Positions 34,582 to 43,616 of a stretch of 64,000 nucleotides of DNA are shown one piece after another; position 1 is the first letter of the stretch; each line of letters begins with the position of its first letter. The notes under the pieces are model-generated. The model did no database searches and had not been told where the DNA came from. It worked only from the letters and a program-made list of their open reading frames with translations. Position numbers and translations under genes: made by a program. This DNA comes from Phaeobacter sp. A36a-5a (GTDB lineage: Bacteria > Pseudomonadota > Alphaproteobacteria > Rhodobacterales > Rhodobacteraceae): the NCBI RefSeq assembly GCF_037911135.1, contig NZ_JBBLYU010000001.1, forward strand, positions 1,674,001 through 1,738,000. Direction: 5' to 3'.

Positions 34582-35529
34582 ATGGCACACCGCCGCCCTT
34601 CGCGCATGTGGGGGCTGGGCGTATTTGCGCTGCTGTTGCTGGTCAGCCTGCTGCTTGGCGCTGAACCGCTGGCCGCCCGCGAATGCCGTGTCTTCAACAA
34701 ACTGATGACGCTGACGCTCGCCGGTGAAGATTTTCTCGACTACCTGCGCACCGGCAGCAATTCGCCCGCCGTGCAGGAGATGGAACGGTTGCTGGCAAAG
34801 ACATCAAAGACCGAGCTGCATCTCGCGATGCAGAGAGAAAAGATGGACGATCTGCTGAAGGCGACCCATAACCTGATTGCCCAGCACCGCAGCCTGCTGC
34901 GGGTCCTGGCGCTGAAGGACCGGCGCCATGCGGAACGGGCCTCTGTCAAACTCTTTGCCAGTGAAACCCTGGCGGCCTATCGCCGGGAGCTGGCGCGTAT
35001 GCCCTGCTCTCGTGCAGGCAGTAGCGGGCAGGATGGCGGCGGCCTTGGCGCCTTGCCCGCGCTGGGACAGATTTCCAGCACCACCGCGGCGGCCGGTTCA
35101 CTGGGTCTGGTGGCGCTTGGAGCGCTGTGTTTTGTGCTGTTTGAACGGCGCATGACCACGCTGAGGCGGCGCCGCAAGCGCCATACCTGCAACCTGGACT
35201 GCACCCTTGTGCACAACAATGATAACGGGGTTGCGGCGACCCTGCTGGACATCAGTCAGGAGGGGGCGAAGGTCAAATCCGAAGCGCGCCTCGGCGCCGG
35301 GGATATCATCGTGCTGGACCTGCCCGGCGATGCGCCGCAGATAAATCTTCACGGTCGGGTGCAATGGTGCAATGCCAACTATTTTGGCCTGCAGTTCAAG
35401 GAGCGTCTCACACGCGATATGGTGAAGGCTCTGGCGGGTTTTCGCAGGGCGCCCAGAAAATCCAAACGGGAGTTCGGGCGCGACGGGACGCCTGCCGAGC
35501 TTGAACCACATGGCGCGGTGTCTGGCTGA
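34582..35529 (+). CDS. PilZ-domain membrane protein
   Basis: 315 residues: an N-terminal signal/anchor (MWGLGVFALLLLVSLLLGAE), a helical periplasmic-type region (about 40-160; EMERLLAKTSKTELHLAMQR), a second membrane helix at about 172-194 (SLGLVALGALCFVLFERRM) and a C-terminal PilZ domain. The PilZ domain has a basic RRRRKRH motif, LLDISQEGAKVKS (the D/NxSxxG pattern) and GRVQWCNANYFGLQF. It therefore probably binds cyclic di-GMP in the cytoplasm and signals to the envelope. The start is uncertain: 34513 and 34606 are alternatives, and 34582 gives the best signal peptide. Confidence 0.8.
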   Translation: MAHRRPSRMWGLGVFALLLLVSLLLGAEPLAARECRVFNKLMTLTLAGEDFLDYLRTGSNSPAVQEMERLLAKTSKTELHLAMQREKMDDLLKATHNLIAQHRSLLRVLALKDRRHAERASVKLFASETLAAYRRELARMPCSRAGSSGQDGGGLGALPALGQISSTTAAAGSLGLVALGALCFVLFERRMTTLRRRRKRHTCNLDCTLVHNNDNGVAATLLDISQEGAKVKSEARLGAGDIIVLDLPGDAPQINLHGRVQWCNANYFGLQFKERLTRDMVKALAGFRRAPRKSKREFGRDGTPAELEPHGAVSG

Positions 35530-36261
35530 CGGATCGGCATGGCCGGAGCGACACTCTGCGGCGTGGTCCTTCGTCGTGATGATGTCACAAGGGGGTCGGC
35601 CTGTCTTGGGCTCAGCTGCTATCACGGGTCCCCGGTCGCGGCGAACCGGCAACAAGCGCGCGGCAAAGATCGCGCGCGCGGGCGGCGGACCGGCGTCTGG
35701 CTGGCGTCTGGCGGGCCATGATCGCGGCCATGATCGCGAATATGCAGACAGATCCCACGTGCGATGCCTTGCGGAGCCGACCTCGCGAACCGGTGGCACC
35801 CCTGTGGTAGTGGGATGGTGGCGGTTGGTGCCGGATGGTGGCAGATGCGGACCATTGGGGCAGGACGTGCTTCGCTCCGCAATCAGTCGGCGAAGCAGAC
35901 AGATCTTCCGCCGGTATAGAACATGCAGGAAGCGCGCGCGCCGGTTTGGTCAATTTCAGGCAGAGACCACAGCTCCGGCCCGCTTATGTCGCGATCAGCG
36001 GTGCATCGGCGGCGTCGAGAGGTCGGTTCGACAATTCCGGTCCATTGGCAGCGATCTCGACCGGATCCTGTATAGACAGCGCCGCACCAGCTCAGCCGCG
36101 CCGGTCATGCGCCCGGTGCTGCAAACCCACGTCGGCCTGCCCGCTCCCCAAGGCAGCCAACACACGCAGGCTGCGCTGAAATAACAGGGCCGCGCAGTCC
36201 TGACGACACCGCAGCCCATTGGTTGATGCGGCAGCAGTGCCGCCCGAGACGTGCCGCCGAC
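35530..36261. other. Gene-less stretch between the PilZ gene and the HisA paralogue
   Basis: About 730 bp with no supported gene; open frames here lack domains, ribosome sites and codon bias. Short direct duplications occur around 35690-35745 (GGCGTCTGGCT repeated, then GGCCATGATCGC repeated). I see no tRNA or intrinsic terminator. Confidence 0.5.
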
Positions 36262-37005
36262 CTAGCGGAATTCGGCAACTGGCTCACGCGTGGGGCGCGC
36301 CGCCTCCAGCGCCTCCGCCACGGTCAGGGTCTTGCGGAACAGTGCCCGCCCGACCAATGCGCCGGAGATCGAACCGATGTATTTCAGCCGCGCCACGTCA
36401 TCGGCGGTGCGGACCACACCGCTGGCGATCACCGGCGTGCGCGCTTTCTCCGCCAGCCCTGCGATCAGCCCCAGCTGCGCCTCGACATCGGTCATATCGC
36501 TTTCGATATCGGTGATGATGATGCCCGCAAAGGGACAATCGGCAAAGGCGTCGATAAAGGCTTCGGGCGTGAACGAGCCGGCCTGACGCCAGCCGTCGGT
36601 CATCACCTGCCCCTGCCAGACATCCACCGCCAGCACGATCTGATCGGGGTGAAGACGGGTCAGCGTGCGCACCAGTTCGGGGTCCCGGGCGGCAAGCGTG
36701 CCGACCACCACACGGCCCGCCCCCTTGTCGATCCAATGCTCAATATGCTCGCGCGAGCGCATACCGCCGCCCAGCTGAACCGGGATACCGGCGGTGCGGA
36801 TGATTTCCTCCACCAGCTCGGCATTGCGGTTGTCGCCTTCGATGGCATCAAAATCGGTCAGATGCATCCATTCGGCACCATCGGCGGCAAAGCCGCAGGC
36901 GGTGGCAACCGGGTCCACGTGCCAGATCATGGCGGTGTCGAGCCGCCCCTTGTCCAGCGTCACGCAGCGGCCGTCCTTCAGTTCCATCGTGGGGTAGATC
37001 ATCAT
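36262..37005 (-). CDS. HisA-like TIM-barrel protein, divergent paralogue
   Basis: 247 residues with the half-barrel repeats of HisA/HisF: QLGGGMRSREHIEHWIDKGA, VVVGTLAARDPELV, LAVDVWQGQVMTDGW and VIASGVVRTADDVARLKYIG. In true HisA the first catalytic Asp lies in PAIDL; here the site reads PTMEL, so it is Glu (E8). The second catalytic Asp (LAVDV) is kept, and the HTEIxxDG loop is changed to ITDIESDMTD. ProFAR isomerase activity is therefore doubtful. GGAGGG precedes the ATG. It follows acpP on the same strand, behind a terminator. Confidence 0.8.
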   Translation of the reverse strand: MMIYPTMELKDGRCVTLDKGRLDTAMIWHVDPVATACGFAADGAEWMHLTDFDAIEGDNRNAELVEEIIRTAGIPVQLGGGMRSREHIEHWIDKGAGRVVVGTLAARDPELVRTLTRLHPDQIVLAVDVWQGQVMTDGWRQAGSFTPEAFIDAFADCPFAGIIITDIESDMTDVEAQLGLIAGLAEKARTPVIASGVVRTADDVARLKYIGSISGALVGRALFRKTLTVAEALEAARPTREPVAEFR

Positions 37006-37076
37006 CGCAATGCCCTCCTGTCGTCGGCAGTTTCGCCAAGGCTAGCACGGAGACCGATCACCCCTAAGGAGAAAAC

Positions 37077-37095
37077 CCGACCTCGCGGAGGTCGG
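37077..37095 (-). terminator. Second hairpin between acpP and the HisA paralogue
   Basis: CCGACCT-CGCGG-AGGTCGG is a perfect 7-bp stem. On the minus strand it is followed by GTTTTC. It lies just downstream of the main acpP terminator and 70 bp before the HisA-like start, so it may be a backup terminator or a leader hairpin. Confidence 0.5.
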
Positions 37096-37109
37096 AAACG
37101 TCCAGAAAC

Positions 37110-37143
37110 GAAAAACGGCGCCTTCCTGCCCGGAAAGCGCCGT
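37110..37143 (-). terminator. Intrinsic terminator of acpP
   Basis: On the minus strand ACGGCGC-TTTCC...GGAA-GGCGCCGT pairs into a long hairpin followed by TTTTTCG, 26 bp after the acpP stop. Confidence 0.85.
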
Positions 37144-37169
37144 CTGTGATCGTCACCGATTGGGTGGGA

Positions 37170-37403
37170 TCAGGAAGCTTCGCTGATGAACTTCACCGCA
37201 TCGCCAAAGGTCTGGATGGTCTCGGCCGCGTCATCGGGGATCTCGATGCCGAACTCTTCTTCGAAGGCCATAACCAGCTCAACGGTGTCCAGGCTGTCTG
37301 CGCCCAGATCATCGATGAACGACGCGTTCTCGGTCACTTTGTCTTCTTCAACACCCAGGTGTTCCACAACGATCTTTTTTACGCGGTCTGCGACGTCGCT
37401 CAT
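37170..37403 (-). CDS. acpP: Acyl carrier protein
   Basis: 77 residues, acidic, with the phosphopantetheine attachment Ser S37 in [20 protein letters not shown]. It carries growing acyl chains for FabF, FabG and FabD encoded nearby. Length and helices are canonical. An approximate tandem duplication sits in its 5' leader region (37421-37458). Confidence 0.97.
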   Translation of the reverse strand: MSDVADRVKKIVVEHLGVEEDKVTENASFIDDLGADSLDTVELVMAFEEEFGIEIPDDAAETIQTFGDAVKFISEAS

Positions 37404-37420
37404 GTCAATTCCTCATCTTT

Positions 37421-37458
37421 TCAGGCATTCGCCCGGTTGTCAGGCATTCGCCCGGTTC
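37421..37458. repeat. Two tandem 19-bp units upstream of acpP
   Basis: TCAGGCATTCGCCCGGTTG followed directly by TCAGGCATTCGCCCGGTTC: 18 of 19 bases identical. The first unit starts 18 bp upstream of the acpP start codon, so the duplication lies in its leader or promoter. Confidence 0.85.
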
Positions 37459-38049
37459 TGCCCTTGCCCGCTCGGGGCGGCGTGGTTGTGCCCGATGCGG
37501 GCGGTCGTGTCCCGCATAGCGGAACCGCCCCTGCCGGTCCGGCATGGACCCGCAGATGGCGAATATGCGCCGCCTATAACACAGACCGACGCAGAGGCAA
37601 ACGGTTTCGCAGCATCACTGCACCCGCCTGCCCGGGGCCTGTCGCCTGAGGCTCAGGCAACAGGGTGAGCATTTGGCCACAGCCGCAGCCACATGCAAGG
37701 CTTGTGGTGCATATTTTTACGCAACCCCTCACCGTCGCAGGTCATTTTCCGTTATTTTGCAGCGACTTTCAGCTGGTCATCCATCCTGAGGATGGCCGTA
37801 TTTCGCCCCGGATAACCGGGCCAGCTGCGGGGCGGGATCGCAAAACCCCGCGACCAATCTTGTGCGATGCCGCGCTGGCGGCACCGAAAATCCCCCCGGC
37901 CTGAGGCATAGAGGCCACATCTGACGCGGCGGCCGGAACGCAAAACCCGCCACCGGAGGACCGGCGGCGGGACCAGGTGACTCGGCGTCACCGCAAAGCC
38001 TAACCGGGGTCTCGGCGGCCCCGGTTGCAGCCCGGATCGCGACCCGGGA
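37459..38049. other. Non-coding region between acpP and fabG
   Basis: About 590 bp without a supported gene. It must hold the acpP promoter and holds the fabG terminator (37940-37972). The T-rich segment at 37705-37760 is the most promoter-like part. Confidence 0.5.
37940..37972 (-). terminator. Intrinsic terminator of fabG
   Basis: On the minus strand CCCGCC-GCCGG-TCCT-CCGGT-GGCGGG is followed by TTTTGCG; it lies about 80 bp after the fabG stop. Confidence 0.75.
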
Positions 38050-38787
38050 TCACAGCATGGCCATGCCGCCGTTCACATGCAGGGTGGTGCCGGTGACATA
38101 GCCTGCCTCGGCGCTGGCCAGATACAAGACGGCGGAGGCGATTTCCTCCGGGGTGCCCATCCGACCGCTGGGGATCTGGGTCAGGATCGCGTCTTTCTGG
38201 GCGTCGTTCAGCTTGTCTGTCATGGCGGTGGCGATAAAGCCAGGAGCCACAGCATTGACGGTAATGCCCCGGTTGGCGACCTCATAGGCCAGCGATTTGG
38301 ACATGCCGACCATACCGGCCTTGGCGGCGGCGTAATTGCCCTGACCGGGGTTGCCGGTGGCCCCCACGATGGACGAGATATTGATGATCCGGCCCCAGCG
38401 CGCCTTCATCATGCCGCGCAGAACACCCCGGCACAGGCGCATGGTCGAGGTAAGGTTCACCTCCAGCACGCTGGCCCATTCCTCATCCTTCATCCGCATG
38501 AACAGATTGTCGCGGGTGATGCCGGCGTTGTTGACCAGAATATCCACCGAGCCCATCGCCGCGATCGCCTGTTTCGGCAGCGCCTCGACCGCCTCTGCAT
38601 CGGAGAGGTTGCAGGGCAGCACATGGGCGCGCTCGCCAAGTTCCGCCGCCAGTTCCTGCAGCGGGGCCTCGCGGGTGCCGGAGAGGCCCACGGTGGCGCC
38701 AGCGGCGTGCAGGGCGCGGGCGATATCGCCGCCAATACCACCAGATGCCCCGGTGATGAGGGCGGTTTTTCCAGTCAGATCAAACAT
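38050..38787 (-). CDS. fabG: 3-oxoacyl-ACP reductase
   Basis: 245-residue short-chain dehydrogenase: TGASGGIGG cofactor loop (12-20), NNAG at 86-89, catalytic Ser139 in INISSIVG, Y152 and K156 in NYAAAKAGM. It reduces 3-oxoacyl-ACP with NADPH. It lies 86 bp downstream of fabD on the same strand, consistent with a fabD-fabG operon. Confidence 0.95.
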   Translation of the reverse strand: MFDLTGKTALITGASGGIGGDIARALHAAGATVGLSGTREAPLQELAAELGERAHVLPCNLSDAEAVEALPKQAIAAMGSVDILVNNAGITRDNLFMRMKDEEWASVLEVNLTSTMRLCRGVLRGMMKARWGRIINISSIVGATGNPGQGNYAAAKAGMVGMSKSLAYEVANRGITVNAVAPGFIATAMTDKLNDAQKDAILTQIPSGRMGTPEEIASAVLYLASAEAGYVTGTTLHVNGGMAML

Positions 38788-38873
38788 ATGATTTCCTTTG
38801 TCTCATCCCCGGCCCGCGGTCCGCCGTTTTCTTTGGAAGACAACGGGCCGGAATATTAATGAAATTTCCGCGT

Positions 38874-39806
38874 TCAGCTCGCGGTGATGGCTGCCACGTC
38901 CTCAGCGGTGCCGATCTGACGGCAGGCCAGATTGCGGTCGATTTTGCGGATCATGCCGGAGAGCGCCTTGCCCGCGCCGATTTCCCAGAATTCGGTCACG
39001 CCTTTGGCGGCCATGGTCTGCACGCTTTCGCGCCAGCGCACAGAGCCGGTCACCTGCTCGACCAGAAGCTGGCGGATTTCAGCCGGATCGGTGACCGCAT
39101 CGGCGCGGACGTTGGCGATCAGCGGAACCGCAGGCGAGGTGATCTCGACCCCGGCCAGTGCCTCGGCCATGACATCGGCGGCAGGCTGCATCAGGGCGCA
39201 GTGGAAGGGCGCGCTGACCGGCAGCATCACGGCGCGTTTGGCGCCTTTTTCCTTGGCGATTTCAGCGGCGCGTTCAACGGCGGCCTTGGCGCCGGAGACC
39301 ACGACCTGAGTGGGGTCGTTGTCATTGGCGGCCTGACAGACCTCGCCTTGTGCGGCGGCGTCTGCAACGGCGCGCACAGCCTCGAGGTCGAGCCCCAGAA
39401 TGGCGGCCATCGCGCCCTCGCCGACCGGCACGGCGCTTTGCATCGCCTTGCCGCGAATGCGCAGCAGGCGCGCGGTGTCGGCGACGGAAATCGCCCCGGC
39501 TGCGGCCAGTGCGGAATATTCGCCAAGGCTGTGACCGGCGACAAACGCCGCCTTGTCGATGCTGACACCCTCAGCCTCCAGCGCACGCATGGCCGCCAGC
39601 GAGGTCGCCATCAGCGCCGGCTGGGCGTTCTGGGTGAGGGTCAGGGTTTCGATGTCGCCCTCCCAGATCAGCTGGCTCAGCGCCTCTCCCAGTGCGGCGT
39701 CCACCTCGTCAAAGACCGCTTTGGCTGCCGGATAGGCCTCGGCCAGGGCTTTGCCCATACCGATCGTCTGCGCGCCCTGCCCTGGAAACACGAATGCAAT
39801 TGTCAT
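38874..39806 (-). CDS. fabD: Malonyl-CoA:ACP transacylase
   Basis: 310 residues: FVFPGQGAQ near the N-terminus, nucleophile S93 in GHSLGEYSAL and catalytic His about 207 in SAPFHCALM. It loads malonyl onto ACP. ATG 39806 with GAGG 6 nt upstream is chosen over a longer frame to 39896. A 186-bp promoter region separates it from the divergent cytochrome b561-YceI gene. Confidence 0.95.
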   Translation of the reverse strand: MTIAFVFPGQGAQTIGMGKALAEAYPAAKAVFDEVDAALGEALSQLIWEGDIETLTLTQNAQPALMATSLAAMRALEAEGVSIDKAAFVAGHSLGEYSALAAAGAISVADTARLLRIRGKAMQSAVPVGEGAMAAILGLDLEAVRAVADAAAQGEVCQAANDNDPTQVVVSGAKAAVERAAEIAKEKGAKRAVMLPVSAPFHCALMQPAADVMAEALAGVEITSPAVPLIANVRADAVTDPAEIRQLLVEQVTGSVRWRESVQTMAAKGVTEFWEIGAGKALSGMIRKIDRNLACRQIGTAEDVAAITAS

Positions 39807-39992
39807 CTGAGACCTCATCTTGTCTGCATATCTGCGTTGCATCGGGTTTAGACGCAGGTGACGCTGCGTACAAGCATAGCCTTCGCGCGGGCGCACCGGT
39901 GCTGTGCATCAGCTGACAGAGATGCGTGTTGTGTCAAACCGCTGAAGGGATAGGGTATTCCTGTCGCCCCCTATGAGAAGGTCTCATCGCCC

Positions 39993-41300
39993 GTGTCCTC
40001 CCCTGCCCGCGCCCCCACGCTTCGCCAGAATACCGCCCGCCACTATGGCAGCGTCGCCAAAGGTTTTCACTGGCTGACCGCCCTCTTGATGCTGGCGGTG
40101 TTCCCGCTTGGTTATTTTGCCAATGATCTGGCGCACCATATTCAAAGCCCGGAGTTTGACGGCGCACAGGCCACGCTGACCCGCGCGGCGCTGCTGTTTT
40201 CACTGCACAAGACCCTGGGGCTGGCGTTGTTCCTGACGGCGCTGCTGCGCATTCTCTGGGCACTGAGCCAGCCCAAGCCGGTGCCGCTGCACCCGGAGCG
40301 GCGGGCCGAGACGCTGCTGGCGGAGGTGGTTCACTGGCTGCTGTATGGGGCGCTGGTGGCGGCACCCCTGACCGGCTGGATCCATCACGCCGCAACCACG
40401 GGATTTGCGCCGATCTGGTGGCCCTTTGGTCAGAACCTGCCGTTTGTGGCGAAATCGGAGGCGGTGGCGGCGGTGTTTGGCGGGCTGCACTGGCTGTTTG
40501 TCTGGACCCTTGCGGTGGCTTTGGGGCTGCATATTGCCGGGGCGCTGAAACATGAGGTGATCGACCGCGACGCCACGCTGCGCCGGATGCTGCCAGGACG
40601 CGCGCCCCAGGTGACGGTGCCAGAGCAGCCCCACCATGGGGCGGCGCCGGTGCTGGTGGCGCTGGCGATCTGGGTCCTGGTGCTGGCCGGCGGCGGCGCC
40701 TTCGGCCTTTATGCGCCGCACAGCCATGGCGCGCCGGGCGCCACCGCACATGAGGCTGGATCCGAGACCACGGATGGCGGCGATCCTGCCGCAACGATGG
40801 CGTCTGACACTGCCGGCAACTGGCGGGTCGAGGATGGCACATTGGCGCTCACCATCGTGCAGATGGGCAGCGAGGTGCGCGGCCAGTTCGACCGCTGGCA
40901 GGCAGTGATTGATTTCGAGGACCCTGCCGCCCCCGGCCCCGCCGGCGCGGTCACCGTCACCGTGGCGATCCCCTCGCTGAAGCTCGGATCTGTCACCGAT
41001 CAGGCGATGGGGCCGGATTACTTTGACAGTTCCACCTATCCCACCGCAGAGTTCCGCGCCGAGATCGAGAAGCTGGCGGAAGGATATATCGCTGAGGGCA
41101 CCCTGCGGATCCGCGATCAGGAGGTGCCGCTGCGCCTGCCCTTCACGCTGGATCTGAACGGTGACACCGCCACAATGTCCGGCAGTGCCGAAGTGAACCG
41201 GCTGGATTTCAACATCGGCCAGGGCGTGCAGGACGAAAGCTCGCTTGCCTATGCGGTGACCATCGCTGTCGACCTGACCGCCAGCCGCGCCGCCCCCTGA
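39993..41300 (+). CDS. Cytochrome b561-YceI fusion protein
   Basis: 435 residues joining two families. Residues 1-200 are a four-helix bacterial cytochrome b561 with haem-ligand histidines in KGFHWLTALLM, LFSLHKTLGLALF and GGLHWLFVWTLAVALGLHIA. A further helix at about 213-235 (PVLVALAIWVLVLAGGGAFG) leads to the periplasm, where residues 270-435 form a YceI lipocalin-like domain (DQAMGPDYFDSSTYPTAEFR; LRIRDQEVPLRLPFTLDL). YceI domains bind isoprenoids such as quinones, so the fusion could pass electrons between quinol and haem. Start is GTG. A stand-alone yceI lies 1.5 kb away. Confidence 0.9.
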   Translation: MSSPARAPTLRQNTARHYGSVAKGFHWLTALLMLAVFPLGYFANDLAHHIQSPEFDGAQATLTRAALLFSLHKTLGLALFLTALLRILWALSQPKPVPLHPERRAETLLAEVVHWLLYGALVAAPLTGWIHHAATTGFAPIWWPFGQNLPFVAKSEAVAAVFGGLHWLFVWTLAVALGLHIAGALKHEVIDRDATLRRMLPGRAPQVTVPEQPHHGAAPVLVALAIWVLVLAGGGAFGLYAPHSHGAPGATAHEAGSETTDGGDPAATMASDTAGNWRVEDGTLALTIVQMGSEVRGQFDRWQAVIDFEDPAAPGPAGAVTVTVAIPSLKLGSVTDQAMGPDYFDSSTYPTAEFRAEIEKLAEGYIAEGTLRIRDQEVPLRLPFTLDLNGDTATMSGSAEVNRLDFNIGQGVQDESSLAYAVTIAVDLTASRAAP

Positions 41301-41422
41301 CGGATGTGGGCACAGATCAGGGGGGATGGCCGCCGCGTGCCCCCCATGGGGACATATAGTCCCGTAGGTTCTGGCCCACTTAAGGTATTGTGCCGCGCGG
41401 CAGCACCGGTGATGCTGCGAAG

Positions 41423-42712
41423 ATGACCACCGAAATCGAGTTCTCTTTTGCGGCACTGAACCCGTCGGTACGACGGCACATTCGCGTGTTTCAGATACAC
41501 CAGTTCCTTGACCGTTTTGCGATGGGGCTGACGGTTGCCGTGGTTGCTCTGGCCTTGACCGACCGGGGCATGGACCTGTTGCAGATCTCGTTTCTCTTCG
41601 GGATCTACGCGCTCACGACGATGGCGATGGAGCTGCCGTTTGGTGGCCTTGCCGACAGCATCGGGCGCAGGCCGGTCTTCTTGACGGCGGTTGTCGCCAG
41701 CCTGATCTCGCTCGTGCTTTTTCTCTCTACGAGCGATTTTTATGTTCTGGCGCTGTCGTTTGCATTCATCGGCTTTGGCCGCGCGCTTCGGTCGGGCACG
41801 CTGGATGCTTGGTTTGTTGAAACCTTCAAAGCCGCAGCCCCCAATGTCGATGTCCAGCCCGCACTGGCCAAAGCGCAATGGGCCAATGCCGTAGGTTTGG
41901 CGATTGGCGCCATTCTGGGAGGTCTTCTGCCCGATCTCTGCGGCGAGGTCGCAAAACGCCTTGGGTTCAGCATTTATGATGTGTCCTACCTCGCGAGCGT
42001 CGTCGTGATGTCGGGCGTGTTTGTTTTCACGGTACTGGCCATTGTCGAAACACCGCGCCCGATGAGCGCCACGGCTCTCAAGCACGGCTTTGCGAATGTG
42101 CCGATGGTGATAGGGGACGCGAGCCGTCTGGCCCTCAGACATCCGGCTCTGTCGATCCTTCTGGCAGCGCTGGCGTTGTTTTTGATGGCGACCAACCCTG
42201 TTGAGGTGATCTGGCCGACCCATGCAAAGCCGATGCTGGACGAGAGCTATGCAAACACCGTCATCGGTATCGTCACTGCCAGCTATTTCTTCGCCATCGC
42301 TTTCGGCGCGTCCCTATCCGTGCCCGTCAGCCGGATTTTCAAACGGCGGCACGCCATGACGCTGGCGGCAGGTTTCGCCTGTCTGGCAGGGGTTCAGATC
42401 GCATTGGCGCTGCAAGGCAGCATCGTCGGCTTTGTGACGGTGTTTGTCCTCTATTCCGTGTTTCTGGGGGTCTGCGAAACCCCGGCCAGCAGCATCCTGC
42501 ATCGCTGCGTTGGCGACGGTCAACGCTCGACCATGCTGTCTTTGCGGTCGCTGATCCAACAGTTGGGGGCCGCATCGGGCCTGATTCTGGCCGGAGCTGT
42601 CGCCGATATCTACTCGACACCGGTCGCATGGATCGTCGGTGCGGTGTTTCTGGTGATTGCGATGATGCTGATCTTGGTGTTGGTCAGACGGCTGGCGGCA
42701 ACCGCCGAATAG
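41423..42712 (+). CDS. Major facilitator superfamily transporter
   Basis: 429 residues, 12 hydrophobic helices. The MFS loop 2-3 signature is GGLADSIGRRPVF (about residue 75). ATG 41423 is preferred to an upstream in-frame ATG because the protein then begins MTTEIEFSF just before the first helix. Substrate unknown; it resembles drug/metabolite efflux carriers. Codon use looks slightly less GC-extreme than its neighbours, so lateral transfer is possible. Confidence 0.88.
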   Translation: MTTEIEFSFAALNPSVRRHIRVFQIHQFLDRFAMGLTVAVVALALTDRGMDLLQISFLFGIYALTTMAMELPFGGLADSIGRRPVFLTAVVASLISLVLFLSTSDFYVLALSFAFIGFGRALRSGTLDAWFVETFKAAAPNVDVQPALAKAQWANAVGLAIGAILGGLLPDLCGEVAKRLGFSIYDVSYLASVVVMSGVFVFTVLAIVETPRPMSATALKHGFANVPMVIGDASRLALRHPALSILLAALALFLMATNPVEVIWPTHAKPMLDESYANTVIGIVTASYFFAIAFGASLSVPVSRIFKRRHAMTLAAGFACLAGVQIALALQGSIVGFVTVFVLYSVFLGVCETPASSILHRCVGDGQRSTMLSLRSLIQQLGAASGLILAGAVADIYSTPVAWIVGAVFLVIAMMLILVLVRRLAATAE

Positions 42713-42757
42713 CTGACGGGTGCGCGCCCACTCGTACAGGGACGAACATACAGGGAC

Positions 42758-42790
42758 AAAAAAACCGCCACCCGGCAAGGGGCGGCGGTT
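42758..42790 (-). terminator. Intrinsic terminator of yceI
   Basis: CCGCCACCC (42765-42773) pairs with the GGGGCGGCGG arm. On the minus strand the hairpin is followed by TTTTTTT. It lies between the convergent MFS and yceI genes and may stop both. Confidence 0.8.
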
Positions 42791-42836
42791 CTGGATCGGT
42801 AGGTGGCGGAGGTGATCCCTCCGCCGTGCGGTCTGG

Positions 42837-43412
42837 TTATTCGGCCTTCATCGCCTCGACCGAGATCTTCACCTCGACCTCGTCGCTGACGAAGGGGGCG
42901 AATTTGCCCAGCTCGTAGTCCGAGCGCAGCAGGGTTGTGGTGGCGTCGAAACCGGCCCAGGGCTTGCCCGCCATCGGGTGTTCGCCGACCTGGTTCAGCT
43001 TGGCATCCAGAACCACGGATTTGGTGACGCCGTTCAGGGTCAGGTCGCCGGTGATTTCTGCGGTATTATCGCCGGTGACCTTGATGCCGGTGGATTTGAA
43101 GCTGATCATCTCCGCATCATCGGCGCCAAAGAAATCCTTTGACATGAAATGGTCAAAGCGCGCTTCCCAGCCAGTCAGCATGGATTGCGCAGGCATCGAC
43201 ACCGAGACGCTGGAGGCTTCGGGGTTTTCCTGATCAAAGGCGATTTCACCCTCAAACCCCGAGAACATGCCGTAGGTGGTCGAGAAACCAAGGTGATTGT
43301 AGCTGAACACCACCTGGCTGTGGCTCGAATCCAGCTTGTAGGCTTCAGGGGCGGCAAAGGCGGTGGTGGCGGCGGCCCCCATCAGGGCGGCGGCAAAGAG
43401 AGTGGTTTTCAT
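42837..43412 (-). CDS. yceI: YceI-family periplasmic protein
   Basis: 191 residues: signal peptide MKTTLFAAALMGAAATTAFA, then the YceI beta-barrel (YKLDSSHSQVVFSYNHLGFS; DLTLNGVTKSVVLDAKLNQV; GFDATTTLLRSDYELGKFAP). Members bind long isoprenoid ligands. Its proximity to the b561-YceI fusion suggests shared ligand traffic. Confidence 0.93.
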   Translation of the reverse strand: MKTTLFAAALMGAAATTAFAAPEAYKLDSSHSQVVFSYNHLGFSTTYGMFSGFEGEIAFDQENPEASSVSVSMPAQSMLTGWEARFDHFMSKDFFGADDAEMISFKSTGIKVTGDNTAEITGDLTLNGVTKSVVLDAKLNQVGEHPMAGKPWAGFDATTTLLRSDYELGKFAPFVSDEVEVKISVEAMKAE

Positions 43413-43616
43413 AATCTTGGCTCCGTTGGACCGTGTGACTTCGTTTCCCAGTTGAAGACTTTGTGATCAGAAAGGAAAGCCCGCAAAAGCCAACACTATC
43501 TGTGTTCAGATGAACAACCCAAGCCGCATTGACGCACAGAGGCCGGTTCTCGCGCAGTTGTGATGTCGGCAGGCGGTGGCGGCGGGCCAAGGCGTTCGGC
43601 CAGAGATCTGGAGCGC

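Noticed and set aside
35501-36184. 227-codon frame after the PilZ gene
   Set aside because: It starts inside the PilZ gene, lacks a ribosome site and shows no family resemblance.
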